A DNA stretch of 64,000 nt from assembly GCF_000427665.1 (NCBI RefSeq), contig NZ_KE386572.1, forward strand, positions 5,146,373-5,210,372, in the 5' to 3' direction. The position numbers were made by a program, and so were the translations under genes. The notes beneath the pieces were generated by a model. That model was not told the origin of the DNA, ran no database searches, and was given only the letters and a program-made list of their open reading frames with translations. Numbering within the stretch: the first letter of the stretch is position 1; every line of letters starts with the position of its first letter. This document shows positions 37,993 to 45,961 of this stretch, piece by piece. Source of the stretch: Geminicoccus roseus DSM 18922. Its GTDB lineage: Bacteria > Pseudomonadota > Alphaproteobacteria > Geminicoccales > Geminicoccaceae.

Positions 37993-39096
37993 ATGACCTA
38001 CCAGACCCACCAGACCATCCAGCGCCTGTGGCAGCAGTTCGCCCAGGACACGCTCGAGGGGATGCCGTCGGACCAGCGCGCCCGGTTGCAGAGCGCCTTC
38101 GAGGCCCGGTTCGGCGAACTGCTCAAAGGGGCTGCCGGCGACGACAAGGACGCCTTCGTCGACCTGCTCGGCTTCGGCCAGGACGGGCTGAAGCCTTTTG
38201 GCGAGGTCGCCTATCCCTATCTCGCCGCCGATTTCGACGAGGCCGTCATCCCCAGCCAGCTGCATGCCGCCGCCGAGCTCTATTTCATCTTCCAGCACGA
38301 GCGGATGGGCGTGTTCCGGGTGGCGGCCGTGCTTCGCCAGCTCTTCCGGGAAGGCCGGATGCGCATCCAGCGCGGCCCCGGCGCCAGGCTCCTCTACGTC
38401 CTCGATAAGTGGCAGCCGCTTCGCTACGGGCCCAAGGAGCGCATGGCCGCCTACAAGCGCGTGTTCAACTATGGCCGTCGCCCGGCCCCGGCCGGCGGGA
38501 TCGTCAACCAGAACTTCCACTACCAGTTCGTCGCGCTGATGAGCGCGCTGGCCCAGTACTACCGCGACCTGACCATCGGCGAGGTGATCCGCGGCGCATC
38601 CGAGATCGATCAGCGTCCCTATGGCAACATCGCCGCCGTGCAGAGGCTGGGCCTGGATCTTCGCTACGGGCTCGACCGCGCGTCCTACGGCAACATCGTC
38701 GCGCTAGCCCACGAGACCGGCATCTATCTCCGCCAGCTCCTCGAACTGTTCGACACGCCCGACGTGAAGAAGTCGTTCGACGCCAACACGAAGTGGGACG
38801 TGGTGGAGCAGGTGCTCAACCGGTTCCTGGGCGGGGCGACCGAACTCAGCCAGCGCGCCAAGATGGCGGAGACCGGCCGGCGCGTCCTGCTCTGGGCGGC
38901 CGGCAACGAGTTCGACAGCGGCATTGACCCGCTGCTGTTCCAGACCGAGGCCAAGCCGGCCGGTTCCGCGGCCGAGGCCTGGCTCGCCGCCTACCGTCTC
39001 ACCGAGGAAGGCCGCCGCTTCCCGGGCGTGTCCGCCAGCCTGCGCTGGGCGGTCGGCCTGCCGCCGCGGTCGGCCGAGATGCCGGTGATGGGCTGA
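37993..39096 (+). CDS. helical hypothetical protein of the unknown cluster
   Basis: A 367-residue protein with no cysteine, predicted mainly helical. Segments such as YVLDKWQPLRYGPKERMAAY, VNQNFHYQFVALMSALAQYY and NIVALAHETGIYLRQLLELF give it the look of a structural or adaptor protein. Aromatic residues are frequent. There is no signal peptide or membrane span. It follows the cysteine-cluster gene by 51 bases, the widest gap in the unit, and precedes the next gene by 27. I do not recognise a family. Confidence 0.7.
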   Translation: MTYQTHQTIQRLWQQFAQDTLEGMPSDQRARLQSAFEARFGELLKGAAGDDKDAFVDLLGFGQDGLKPFGEVAYPYLAADFDEAVIPSQLHAAAELYFIFQHERMGVFRVAAVLRQLFREGRMRIQRGPGARLLYVLDKWQPLRYGPKERMAAYKRVFNYGRRPAPAGGIVNQNFHYQFVALMSALAQYYRDLTIGEVIRGASEIDQRPYGNIAAVQRLGLDLRYGLDRASYGNIVALAHETGIYLRQLLELFDTPDVKKSFDANTKWDVVEQVLNRFLGGATELSQRAKMAETGRRVLLWAAGNEFDSGIDPLLFQTEAKPAGSAAEAWLAAYRLTEEGRRFPGVSASLRWAVGLPPRSAEMPVMG

Positions 39097-39123
39097 CCGG
39101 CAGCATTCGCCCGAGGTGCCGCC

Positions 39124-39975
39124 ATGCTTGCCACCGCCACCCGACCTGTCGTCTTCCAGGATGCCGCCTCGCCGCCCCTGGTGGTCGACCTCCCGCTGCT
39201 CCTCTCGCCCTTCGGGCCCTGGCTGGTCCAGCGCCTGGCCCAGACCGGCGAGGTCTGGCTGCCGCGCGCCTTCCTGCTCCTGCTCGAGGAGATGGCGAAC
39301 GGCGAGGACAGCGAGGCACTGGCCGTGGCGCTGGGCGGCAACCGGCCGGACCAGCTGGAGCAGGTCTGCCACGCATGGCGCGAGGGCTGGCCGGGCTTTG
39401 CCCAGGCGCCCGGCATCTACTGGCTGGGCGACGCGCTCGACGTGTCCCATGCGCGCAAGGGCCTGCCGCCGGGCCTGGTCGACCGGTTCGACGAGCTGGT
39501 CCAGGGCCTGGATTCCGCCGCTGGCTTCACCAGCCCGGATGCGCCGGCACCGCTCATGGACGCGGCGCGCGACGCCCTGGCACTGGCGGCGGTCCTCTCC
39601 GGCGAGCGGGCATTGATCCTGTCGGCGGCGCTGCGCGGCTTCAGCGAGCCTGCGGTCGTAGCCGCCCTGGACCGGTTCGGCATCGCGGCGCACCGCCTGG
39701 AGCCTGGCCGCCACCGCGACCTCCTGCTGGCCTCGATCCTGCGCCGCCTGGAACAGGCGCAGGTCCTGGGCCTGCTCGCCACCGGCGCGCTGCGTCTCGG
39801 CCTCGTCAATCTTTGCGTGCCCCACGCCGCGCGCCCCCTGCCCCCGCCCCGCCCGATGCCAGGGGGCGTCACGGTAGACGACCCGGGTGACGACGAACTC
39901 GCCTGGACGATCGCCAGCGACGACCATCGCCAGCTGTGGGAGGGTGCCGTGGCTGTCTGGCACGATATCGAATGA
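39124..39975 (+). CDS. hypothetical protein of the unknown cluster, coupled to the GIY-YIG-like gene
   Basis: A 283-residue soluble protein. The first 25 residues contain PLVVDLPLLLSPFGPWLVQR, and residues 45-60 have LPRAFLLLLEEMANGEDS. A segment ALAAVLSGERALILSAALRG and the strongly charged ARILRRLEQ-type helix near 205 suggest an alpha/beta fold. The order AFLLLLEEMANG...YWLGDALDVSHARKG is reminiscent of a PIN-like or Rossmann-like fold, but no catalytic set is clear. Its stop overlaps the next start by four bases (ATGA), so the two products are made together. Confidence 0.68.
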   Translation: MLATATRPVVFQDAASPPLVVDLPLLLSPFGPWLVQRLAQTGEVWLPRAFLLLLEEMANGEDSEALAVALGGNRPDQLEQVCHAWREGWPGFAQAPGIYWLGDALDVSHARKGLPPGLVDRFDELVQGLDSAAGFTSPDAPAPLMDAARDALALAAVLSGERALILSAALRGFSEPAVVAALDRFGIAAHRLEPGRHRDLLLASILRRLEQAQVLGLLATGALRLGLVNLCVPHAARPLPPPRPMPGGVTVDDPGDDELAWTIASDDHRQLWEGAVAVWHDIE

Positions 39976-40637
39976 CCGGCTGCCCAACCTGCTCCGGACG
40001 CACCGCCTGCGGCTGCACCAGCTGCCGCAGCGACCGGGTGGCGACCGACCGGCTGGCGAGGCTCGCGATCCGCGACCTCGACCGGCCATCGCCGGCATTC
40101 GCTTCCGCCGAAAGCGAGGAGGCGGACCTGCGAGCGGGCAGCATGGTCCTGCCTGGAGGCGCCATCGCCTGGTCCGGGCCGGTGCCGCTGCCACGAGGCG
40201 ATGCCGCCACGATCCTCCGCAGCCTGGACGGACGACGCGGGCCGGTGCCGCCGCTCCTGCAGACACCTGCCAAGAGCCTCTACGCCATCGCAGTCGGAGG
40301 CCTCCCCGTCTATGTCGGCATGGTCCCGGCCAGCACGGTCGTCGCTCGCATCCGGGCCCATATTCGTCTGGCTGCCGCCCCTCCGGCCTCGAGACGGGGC
40401 GACCTCGCGCGGCTGGCGCCGATCATGCGCGATGCCCTGGCCAGGCGCAGCCGCATCGATGTCTGGGCCGGCCGGATCACCGACTGGGGTCCCTACAGCC
40501 GGGACAACAAGGCGCTGCACGCCTTCGAGATCCTGGCCGCCAACCTGCTCCTGTCCCGGCGTCGGCTCCCGGTCGGCTACGACCGCAACACCTGGACCTT
40601 CGAGGAGGAGCGGCTTCTCGAGGCGGAGGAAAGCTGA
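39972..40637 (+). CDS. GIY-YIG nuclease-like protein with N-terminal cysteine cluster
   Basis: A 221-residue protein. The N-terminus holds C4-P-T-C7 and C13-G-C15-T-S-C18, a zinc-knuckle-like cluster. Residues 102-131 (SLYAIAVGGLPVYVGM and ARIRAHI) match the GIY-YIG core: Y104, Y114 and R126 fit the two tyrosines and the arginine. E186 in HAFEILAANLLL fits the metal-binding glutamate that follows in this family. If correct, it would be a DNA endonuclease or a related nucleic-acid binder. The frame gives start-stop overlaps with both neighbours. The assignment rests on motifs I can see, not on a search. Confidence 0.62.
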   Translation: MTGCPTCSGRTACGCTSCRSDRVATDRLARLAIRDLDRPSPAFASAESEEADLRAGSMVLPGGAIAWSGPVPLPRGDAATILRSLDGRRGPVPPLLQTPAKSLYAIAVGGLPVYVGMVPASTVVARIRAHIRLAAAPPASRRGDLARLAPIMRDALARRSRIDVWAGRITDWGPYSRDNKALHAFEILAANLLLSRRRLPVGYDRNTWTFEEERLLEAEES

Positions 40638-41479
40638 TGGATGCGGCGCTGCCCGATCTGCTGCAACTTGAAGCCGCCGCCGAAGCCGCCGACCTTTCCG
40701 TGGTCGGCCCGCGCGACAGCCGGGTGCAGGAGATCGATGGCCACCTCTTCCCCTTTGGCCTGATCTGCCACTTGTGCCGCGACTTCGGGGACGGGCGCTG
40801 TGCGGGGTGTACCGGGACGCTGATCGCGCCCAACCTCGTCCTTACCGCCGCCCACTGCCTGTGGAGCCATGCCCGCCGCGCCGCGCCGAGGAGCATCACG
40901 GTGATGCCGGGCCGCACCGACCGCGACACGCTGCCGTTCGGCCGCCGGGCCGGCCACCGTTTCTGGGTCCCGCATGGCTTCATCGACGGCCCGAACCACA
41001 TGCTCTGGGACTTCGGCGTCATCCTCCTGGAGCGGCCCTTCCCCCACGCCCGGCGCTTCATGCCGATGGTGGCGCGCAGCGATCCGGAACTCGCGCAGAT
41101 CGCCACGGATCAGCGGGTCGCAATCGTAGGCTATCCCGGCGACCGGCCGATCGGGACGCTCTGGCGACATGAGGAGCGCATCAAGAAGGTCACGCCGCGG
41201 CGCCTGCTCTACTCGATCGACACCTGTCCCGGCCACAGCGGCAGTCCGGTGATCGCCGGGCTGGGCCGTCGGCCGGAGATCCTGGCGGTCCATACCATGG
41301 GCATCCTGGATGCCGAGGGACGATCGTTCGGCTGCGGCCGGCAGACCGTGCTGGCGCCGCCTGGCCTGCTGAACAGCGGCATCCGGCTCACCCCGGCGGT
41401 CATCCAGAGAGTGCTCGACCCGGCCAGACCAGGTTGGGGACCTTGGCGGATGCGCGCGTTTGCCAGTACGCAGAAGTAA
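40637..41479 (+). CDS. trypsin-like serine protease of the unknown cluster
   Basis: A 280-residue chymotrypsin-fold protease. The triad is visible: H73 in LTAAHC, D125 in LWDFGVILLE and S201 in CPGHSGSPV. A C-x2-C-x7-C-x2-C cluster (C44, C47, C55, C58) precedes the catalytic histidine, and C58/C74 match the conserved trypsin disulphide pair. No signal peptide is present; the start overlaps the preceding stop (TGATG). A cytoplasmic trypsin-like protease with extra cysteines is unusual. It may be exported by another route or act inside the cell on partners in the cluster, such as the hexad-repeat protein. It is the last gene of the unit. Confidence 0.85.
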   Translation: MDAALPDLLQLEAAAEAADLSVVGPRDSRVQEIDGHLFPFGLICHLCRDFGDGRCAGCTGTLIAPNLVLTAAHCLWSHARRAAPRSITVMPGRTDRDTLPFGRRAGHRFWVPHGFIDGPNHMLWDFGVILLERPFPHARRFMPMVARSDPELAQIATDQRVAIVGYPGDRPIGTLWRHEERIKKVTPRRLLYSIDTCPGHSGSPVIAGLGRRPEILAVHTMGILDAEGRSFGCGRQTVLAPPGLLNSGIRLTPAVIQRVLDPARPGWGPWRMRAFASTQK

Positions 41480-41603
41480 CCTGAAGTAGTACAGTGTGCA
41501 GTCTGATGCCCGGTGTGATGTCCATGATCGTGTGCTGGGCGGTCTCCGATCCCTGCGCGCACACGGCAGATCGAAGAAGGCGTGCGATTCCGGGAGGAAG
41601 CTG

Positions 41604-42023
41604 ATGCCGGCGCAACCAGCGGAACCGCTCCAGTCGGACATGCCGCCCGTCATGCAGGACCACCCGGCGGGCAGCGAGAGCCTGCCGCGTTTCGTCGTGC
41701 AGGAAGTGCTTTGCATGGTGGTGCCGGCGGAACAGCTCCGGGGAGGCCTGAATCCGGTCGGGCAACTTCAGGTCGGGGGCAGAGACTTCGTGATCGTGGC
41801 TGCCGATACCCTCCGCCACCAGCCCCTCTGCCGCCACCGCCTGACCCGGCGCGAGCGCGAGATCGCCTGGCTGGTCGCCGAGGGCCTGTTCACCAAGCAG
41901 ATCGCGCACCGCCTGGGCGTAAGCCCGCACACCGTGAACGCCTACATGAACCGGATCTTCACCCGGCTGTCGGTGCACACCCGCGCCGAGATGGTGGCGG
42001 TCATGCTGAAGGAGATCAGGTAG
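41604..42023 (+). CDS. small LuxR-type DNA-binding regulator
   Basis: A 139-residue protein with a LuxR helix-turn-helix in the C-terminal half: LTRREREIAWLVAEGLFTKQ and LGVSPHTVNAYMNRIFTRLS. The N-terminal 70 residues do not look like a receiver domain (no phosphorylatable aspartate set), so it may sense by a small unknown domain. The ATG at 41604 is preceded by GGGAGGAAG. It begins 124 bases after the protease gene, on the same strand, and may regulate the unknown cluster. It converges with the peroxiredoxin gene. Confidence 0.82.
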   Translation: MPAQPAEPLQSDMPPVMQDHPAGSESLPRFVVQEVLCMVVPAEQLRGGLNPVGQLQVGGRDFVIVAADTLRHQPLCRHRLTRREREIAWLVAEGLFTKQIAHRLGVSPHTVNAYMNRIFTRLSVHTRAEMVAVMLKEIR

Positions 42024-42067
42024 TGCTTCGGCGCGCCTTGCGAGGTGCTGGATCCCTCCGGATCGCT

Positions 42068-42098
42068 GGCCGCCGGTCTTCGACCACGACCAGCGGCC
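42068..42098. terminator. hairpin between the convergent LuxR and peroxiredoxin genes
   Basis: GGCCGCCGGTC, a nine-base loop and GACCAGCGGCC form an 11-base stem with one mismatch, between the two convergent stops. There is no T-run. A shared terminator is plausible from position. Confidence 0.4.
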
Positions 42099-42102
42099 CG
42101 TG

Positions 42103-42765
42103 TCAGGTGCTCGGGTCCGGCGTCATCCGCAGATAGGGCTTGAGCTCCGTCACTCCCTTGGTGAAGCGCTCGCGGGCCTCGGCGGTCGGGATCGACGGGA
42201 GCACGATCACGTCGTCGCCGCGGTTCCAGTTGGCCGGGGTGGAGACCGAGTACTTGGCGGTCAGCTGCATCGAATCGATCACCCGCAAGACTTCGTCGAA
42301 GTTGCGCCCTGTGCTCATCGGGTAGACCAGGACCAGCTTCACCTTCTTGTCCGGGCCGATCACGAAGACGTTGCGCACCGTGGCGTTGTCCATCGGCGTG
42401 CGCCCGGAGGCGCTGTCGCCGGCGCTGGCCGGGAGCATGTCGTAGAGCTTGGCGATCTTCAGCTCCGGGTCGCCGATCATCGGATAGTTCGGCGCATGTC
42501 CCTGGGTCTCGGCGATGTCGTCGGCCCAGCGCCGGTGATCGTCGAGCGGGTCGACGCTGATGCCGATGATCTTGACGTTGCGCCGCTCGAACTCGGGCTT
42601 GACCCTCGCCATGTAGCCAAGCTCGGTGGTGCAGACCGGGGTGAAGTCCTTGGGGTGCGAGAACAGGACCGCCCAGCTGTCGCCGATCCAGTCGTGGAAC
42701 CGGATCTTTCCCTCGGTGGTCTCTGCCTCGAAATCGGGGGCCGTGTCTCCCAGACGGATCACCAT
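42103..42765 (-). CDS. 1-Cys peroxiredoxin (Prx6 type)
   Basis: A 220-residue peroxiredoxin of the Prx6 group. The peroxidatic cysteine is in PKDFTPVCTTELG (C45) and it is the only cysteine in the protein, so the enzyme is of the 1-Cys kind and needs an external reductant. Conserved Prx6 segments IGDPELKIAKLYDMLP and the C-terminal TPANWNRGDDVIVLPS are present. It reduces hydrogen and organic peroxides in the cytoplasm. It is divergent from the YihY gene and convergent with the LuxR gene. Confidence 0.94.
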   Translation of the reverse strand: MVIRLGDTAPDFEAETTEGKIRFHDWIGDSWAVLFSHPKDFTPVCTTELGYMARVKPEFERRNVKIIGISVDPLDDHRRWADDIAETQGHAPNYPMIGDPELKIAKLYDMLPASAGDSASGRTPMDNATVRNVFVIGPDKKVKLVLVYPMSTGRNFDEVLRVIDSMQLTAKYSVSTPANWNRGDDVIVLPSIPTAEARERFTKGVTELKPYLRMTPDPST

Positions 42766-42891
42766 GCTCGTCCTCCTCTCGGCTGCTCGGGAGAGTTATC
42801 GTCGGTCCAAGCTAGCACAAGGTGTCCTATCGCACAGCGGGAGTCGGGCGGCTTTACGGGGCAACATCGGCGGGCGCTTCGACATCCGGAT

Positions 42892-42917
42892 GGAACCTTC
42901 TGGCCACTGCCGCCGTC
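42892..42917 (+). promoter_or_regulatory. candidate EcfG-type stress promoter upstream of yihY
   Basis: GGAAC (42892-42896), 17 bases and CGTC (42914-42917) resemble the alphaproteobacterial general-stress consensus GGAAC-N16/17-CGTT. It lies about 65 bases before the YihY start. One -10 base differs. Confidence 0.35.
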
Positions 42918-42991
42918 CAAGGGCACGTCCCTGTAAAGACAGGTTGACCGGTCCGCTTGCCGGCCGCACCGGAAAGGCGATGGGAGGCTCG

Positions 42992-43996
42992 ATGGCGCAA
43001 CAAGGACGAGGTGACGTCGTGGGACCGGAAGCTTCACAGTCTGATGGCAGCGACGAGAAGAACCTGGGCAGGTGCGCAGGCAGCCCGTCGGAGATCCCGC
43101 CGGAAGGCTGGCTCGTGGTGCTGCGGCGCGTGCTGCGCGAAGCGATTTCCGACGAGGCGGGAACGGCGGCGGCGAGTTGCAGCTTCTACGCGCTTCTGGC
43201 CCTGTTCCCGGTCATCTCGGTCGCAATCTCCCTTTATGGCCTGTTCACCGACCCCAGTTCCGCTCAGAGCCAGCTGGAAGTATTGCGCGGCGTGCTGCCC
43301 GCCTCGACCTATGAACTCATCGAGACCCGCATGCGCGACATCGCGAGCGCCGGCCGCACCCAGTTGAGTTCCGGCCTGGTGCTGAGCCTGGCCATCGCCC
43401 TGTGGAGCGCGATGAACGGGGTGAAGTCGATCCTCACCGCCCTCAACGTGGCCTACGAGGAGCGGGAGAAGCGCAGCTTGCTGCGCCTGAACCTGGTGGC
43501 GCTGCTGTTCACGCTCGGTGGAATCGCAGGCGTTACCATCGCCCTTACCGTGATCGTCGCCATTCCCGCCGTCCTGTCCTTCAGCTGGCTCGGGCCGCTT
43601 GCAGCCATGGCCGTGCGGGCATTCTCGTTCCTGCTGCTGCTGGCCTTCACCATGCTGGCGCTGGCAATCCTCTACCGGCTTGGCCCCTCCCGCGCCGAAG
43701 CGAAGTGGCGCTGGGTGACCCCCGGCTCCATCCTGGCGGCTGCCCTCTGGCTGCTCTCGTCGGTCGCCTTCTCGTTCTATGTCAGCAACTTCGGGGCATA
43801 CGACGCGACCTACGGCACGCTCGGCAGCGTCGTGGTGGCGCTTCTCTGGTTCTGGATCTCGGCCTATGCCGTGCTGCTGGGGGCGGAACTGAATGCGGAA
43901 CTCGAACTGCAGACGCGCCGCGACACCACAACGCCGCCCGCGGAACCGATGGGCGAGCGCGGCGCCTTCGTGGCGGACCATGTGGCCCGTCGCTAG
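42992..43996 (+). CDS. YihY/BrkB-family membrane protein
   Basis: A 334-residue inner-membrane protein of the YihY/virulence factor BrkB family. Hallmarks are AAASCSFYALLALFPVISV, then WSAMNGVKSILTALNVAYEE and the C-terminal YGTLGSVVVALLWFWISAYA. About six hydrophobic segments are present, and the N-terminal 40 residues are hydrophilic. The family is of unknown function despite an early ribonuclease BN label. Two ATGs (42980 and 42992) are close together; neither has an ideal ribosome-site spacing, so the start is uncertain by four codons. The neighbours suggest a stress-related setting. Confidence 0.88.
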   Translation: MAQQGRGDVVGPEASQSDGSDEKNLGRCAGSPSEIPPEGWLVVLRRVLREAISDEAGTAAASCSFYALLALFPVISVAISLYGLFTDPSSAQSQLEVLRGVLPASTYELIETRMRDIASAGRTQLSSGLVLSLAIALWSAMNGVKSILTALNVAYEEREKRSLLRLNLVALLFTLGGIAGVTIALTVIVAIPAVLSFSWLGPLAAMAVRAFSFLLLLAFTMLALAILYRLGPSRAEAKWRWVTPGSILAAALWLLSSVAFSFYVSNFGAYDATYGTLGSVVVALLWFWISAYAVLLGAELNAELELQTRRDTTTPPAEPMGERGAFVADHVARR

Positions 43997-44014
43997 GCCA
44001 AGCCGCGCCAGATG

Positions 44015-44857
44015 TCAGTGCGATGCGAGGATAAAGCGCTCGATCGCTTCAGCGACGCCGTCCTCGTCATTGCTCGCGGTCACGTGGTCCGCCGCCGCCC
44101 GCACGTCCTCCGCTGCCTGTCCCATGGCGATGGAAAGTCCCGCGCGCCGGAACATCGCCACGTCGTTGTGGCCGTCGCCGATGACGGCGACCCGCTCGAG
44201 CGGAATGCCGGCCGCCTCGGCGAGCGCCGCTACGCCATGCCCCTTGTCGGCCCGGAGCGCGGTGACGTCGAGATAGTAGGGCTGCGACCGGACCGCCCTC
44301 GCCCGATCCTCGAGCGCCGCGCCGACACTTCCTTCCATCCGCTGCAGCATGGCGTGGTCGTCGCTTGCCGCGACGATCTTGTCGACACGGCGCGCCTGCC
44401 CGAAGGATGGAACCACGACCGGCTCGAAGCCCACGGCCCGCCGTTCACGCGGCACGAACGGGCCGTCCGGATCAAGCACCCGCCACTCGTCATCAGCGAA
44501 CAGCCAGATCTCGACGTCGTGCCGGCAGAGCAGCGCCAGGGTCTCGTCGGCGACCTCGTTGGCAAGCTGGTGCGCCTGGATGATCGTTCCGTCCGCGCCG
44601 GCGATCGTCCCGCCATTGAAGGCCGCCGTCGGCTGGTCGATCTCCAGCACCTCGACGGGGTACCGCAATCCCCTGGTCGGCCTGGCGCTGATGATGGTGA
44701 ATCCGATGCCGGCCGCCCGCAGACGCCGGACCGCCCTGGCCGTGGCCGGAGCCACTTGTTTCTCGCTGTCGACCAGGGTGCCATCCACGTCGCAGATCAG
44801 GAGATCGATGGCGCGGCCGCCGGAGGCGTCGCTTCGGCTGGATGAAGTCACAGGCAA
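44015..44857 (-). CDS. HAD-superfamily phosphatase, Cof type
   Basis: A 280-residue HAD hydrolase with a C2 cap of the Cof type. Motif I is CDVDGTLVDS (D23 nucleophile, D25 acid/base), motif II is the TIISARPTRG region, motif III includes the VDKIVA lysine area and motif IV is GDGHNDVAMF. Cof phosphatases act on sugar phosphates and related small phosphate esters. The gene is convergent with yihY (18 bases between stops). A small same-strand gene lies 46 bases upstream and may be in the same transcript. Confidence 0.92.
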   Translation of the reverse strand: MPVTSSSRSDASGGRAIDLLICDVDGTLVDSEKQVAPATARAVRRLRAAGIGFTIISARPTRGLRYPVEVLEIDQPTAAFNGGTIAGADGTIIQAHQLANEVADETLALLCRHDVEIWLFADDEWRVLDPDGPFVPRERRAVGFEPVVVPSFGQARRVDKIVAASDDHAMLQRMEGSVGAALEDRARAVRSQPYYLDVTALRADKGHGVAALAEAAGIPLERVAVIGDGHNDVAMFRRAGLSIAMGQAAEDVRAAADHVTASNDEDGVAEAIERFILASH

Positions 44858-44903
44858 GTTTCTCCGTCTGTCTTGCCGGAAGCGCGTGGAGGAGCACGTT
44901 CTT

Positions 44904-45158
44904 CTAGCGATGGGAAGGTACCGGACGAAGCCCCGGCTCCGCCTCCTCCTCCAATAGATCGGTGACGGCGTCGACGGCTCCCATCAGCCTGTCCAGCAGG
45001 TCTAGATCAAGACTGCGCAAAGGAGCCGTGATCACCGGCTGCCCGCCCACCAGGATGACGGACCAGCCCCGGCGCCTGGCGTTGACCAGGCTCTTCCGGG
45101 CCGCCTCGATCGGTTGGGCCTCCGCCTGGTCTGCAGGCCGAACCCCACGCTCCGTCAT
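44904..45158 (-). CDS. small hypothetical protein
   Basis: An 84-residue frame with a good ribosome site: GGAG nine bases before the ATG. It reads as soluble, with IEAARKSLVNARRRGWSVIL and an acidic C-terminal half (LLDRLMGAVDAVTDLLEEE). No family is recognised. It lies 46 bases before the HAD gene on the same strand. The ribosome site and even composition support a real gene, but homologues would be needed for certainty. Confidence 0.5.
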   Translation of the reverse strand: MTERGVRPADQAEAQPIEAARKSLVNARRRGWSVILVGGQPVITAPLRSLDLDLLDRLMGAVDAVTDLLEEEAEPGLRPVPSHR

Positions 45159-45252
45159 GCTCGAATTCTCCGGATGCTGCCCGCCGCCATCCTGTACACC
45201 CAGCCGATCCAGGTCCGACAGGAGTCTCGGCCGGCGAGTTGCCGGGATTCTC

Positions 45253-45277
45253 GGAACGCCGGCACCCAGGAAATGTT
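45253..45277 (+). promoter_or_regulatory. candidate EcfG-type stress promoter upstream of the DUF2934 gene
   Basis: GGAAC (45253-45257), 16 bases and TGTT (45274-45277) match the general-stress sigma consensus GGAAC-N16/17-CGTT apart from one base. Transcription would begin near 45283, some 45 bases before the ATG. Confidence 0.45.
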
Positions 45278-45327
45278 GTCGTGGGAGCAAGGGCTCCGCC
45301 CTTGGCGGGACCGGCAGGAGAATAGAG

Positions 45328-45879
45328 ATGGCACCCAGGACACGTTCGTCGACGGTCGAAAGCTCTGAGATCGCCGCCATGGATCGTGCAGAGCAGCAAT
45401 CACCCGACCAGGACACGTCGATGGCGGTGTTCGGCCGGGACGTCGACAGCTACGACGCGCAGGGAACCGGTACGCAGGGGGAAGACGCCACGGTCCAGGA
45501 CTGGGCGGTGGCCGAGACGGCGCGACCGGACTTCGCCGATGAGACGGCGGACGGACTGGACGACACGGAAGAGGCCGTCCGTCGTGGGGCGGAAGATCCC
45601 CAGATGGACGAGCCGCTCGAGGAGCGCATCCGCCGGAAGGCCTACGAACTGTGGGAATCCGAGGGCGGGCCGCATGGCCGGGCGGAGGACCACTGGCATC
45701 TCGCTGCCGAGTTGGTGGCGGAAGAGGATGCGCATCGCTCGGCCCTGCTGCCGTTCGAGAGCGGCACCGACCCAGCGGTGGAAGAGGAGAGCACCCTGAA
45801 CAATCTGGGTGAGTTCCCGAGCCTGTCGGATCAGGGCGAGGACTCGGCCGACCCGGTCCGATCCACGCCGGAGCGCTGA
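45328..45879 (+). CDS. DUF2934-domain protein
   Basis: A 183-residue acidic protein. Residues 97-130 carry the DUF2934 motif ERIRRKAYELWESEGGPHGR followed by AEDHWHLAAELV. The flanks are low-complexity and rich in Asp, Glu and Ser and are probably disordered. DUF2934 proteins are common in plant- and soil-associated alphaproteobacteria and are often part of the general stress regulon; their role is unknown. The ATG at 45328 follows GGAG at a good distance. An EcfG-like promoter lies upstream and a strong terminator lies downstream, so it is probably a single-gene unit. Confidence 0.8.
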   Translation: MAPRTRSSTVESSEIAAMDRAEQQSPDQDTSMAVFGRDVDSYDAQGTGTQGEDATVQDWAVAETARPDFADETADGLDDTEEAVRRGAEDPQMDEPLEERIRRKAYELWESEGGPHGRAEDHWHLAAELVAEEDAHRSALLPFESGTDPAVEEESTLNNLGEFPSLSDQGEDSADPVRSTPER

Positions 45880-45907
45880 ACGCTTCTCCGAGTTCAGGCA
45901 GCGAAGC

Positions 45908-45941
45908 ACGCCCCGGCCGGTGACGGCCGGGGCGTTTCCTT
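45908..45941. terminator. strong bidirectional terminator
   Basis: ACGCCCCGGCCG, loop GTGA and CGGCCGGGGCGT form a perfect 12-pair stem, followed by TTCCTT on the plus strand. It lies between the convergent DUF2934 and AI-2E-family genes. Confidence 0.85.
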
Positions 45942-45961
45942 GAGCATCAGCGCCTGCGCGA

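Noticed and set aside
32682-41479. Genomic island bounded by tRNA-Glu
   Set aside because: No integrase and no repeat of the tRNA 3' end was found downstream, and base composition does not change, so recent integration is not supported.
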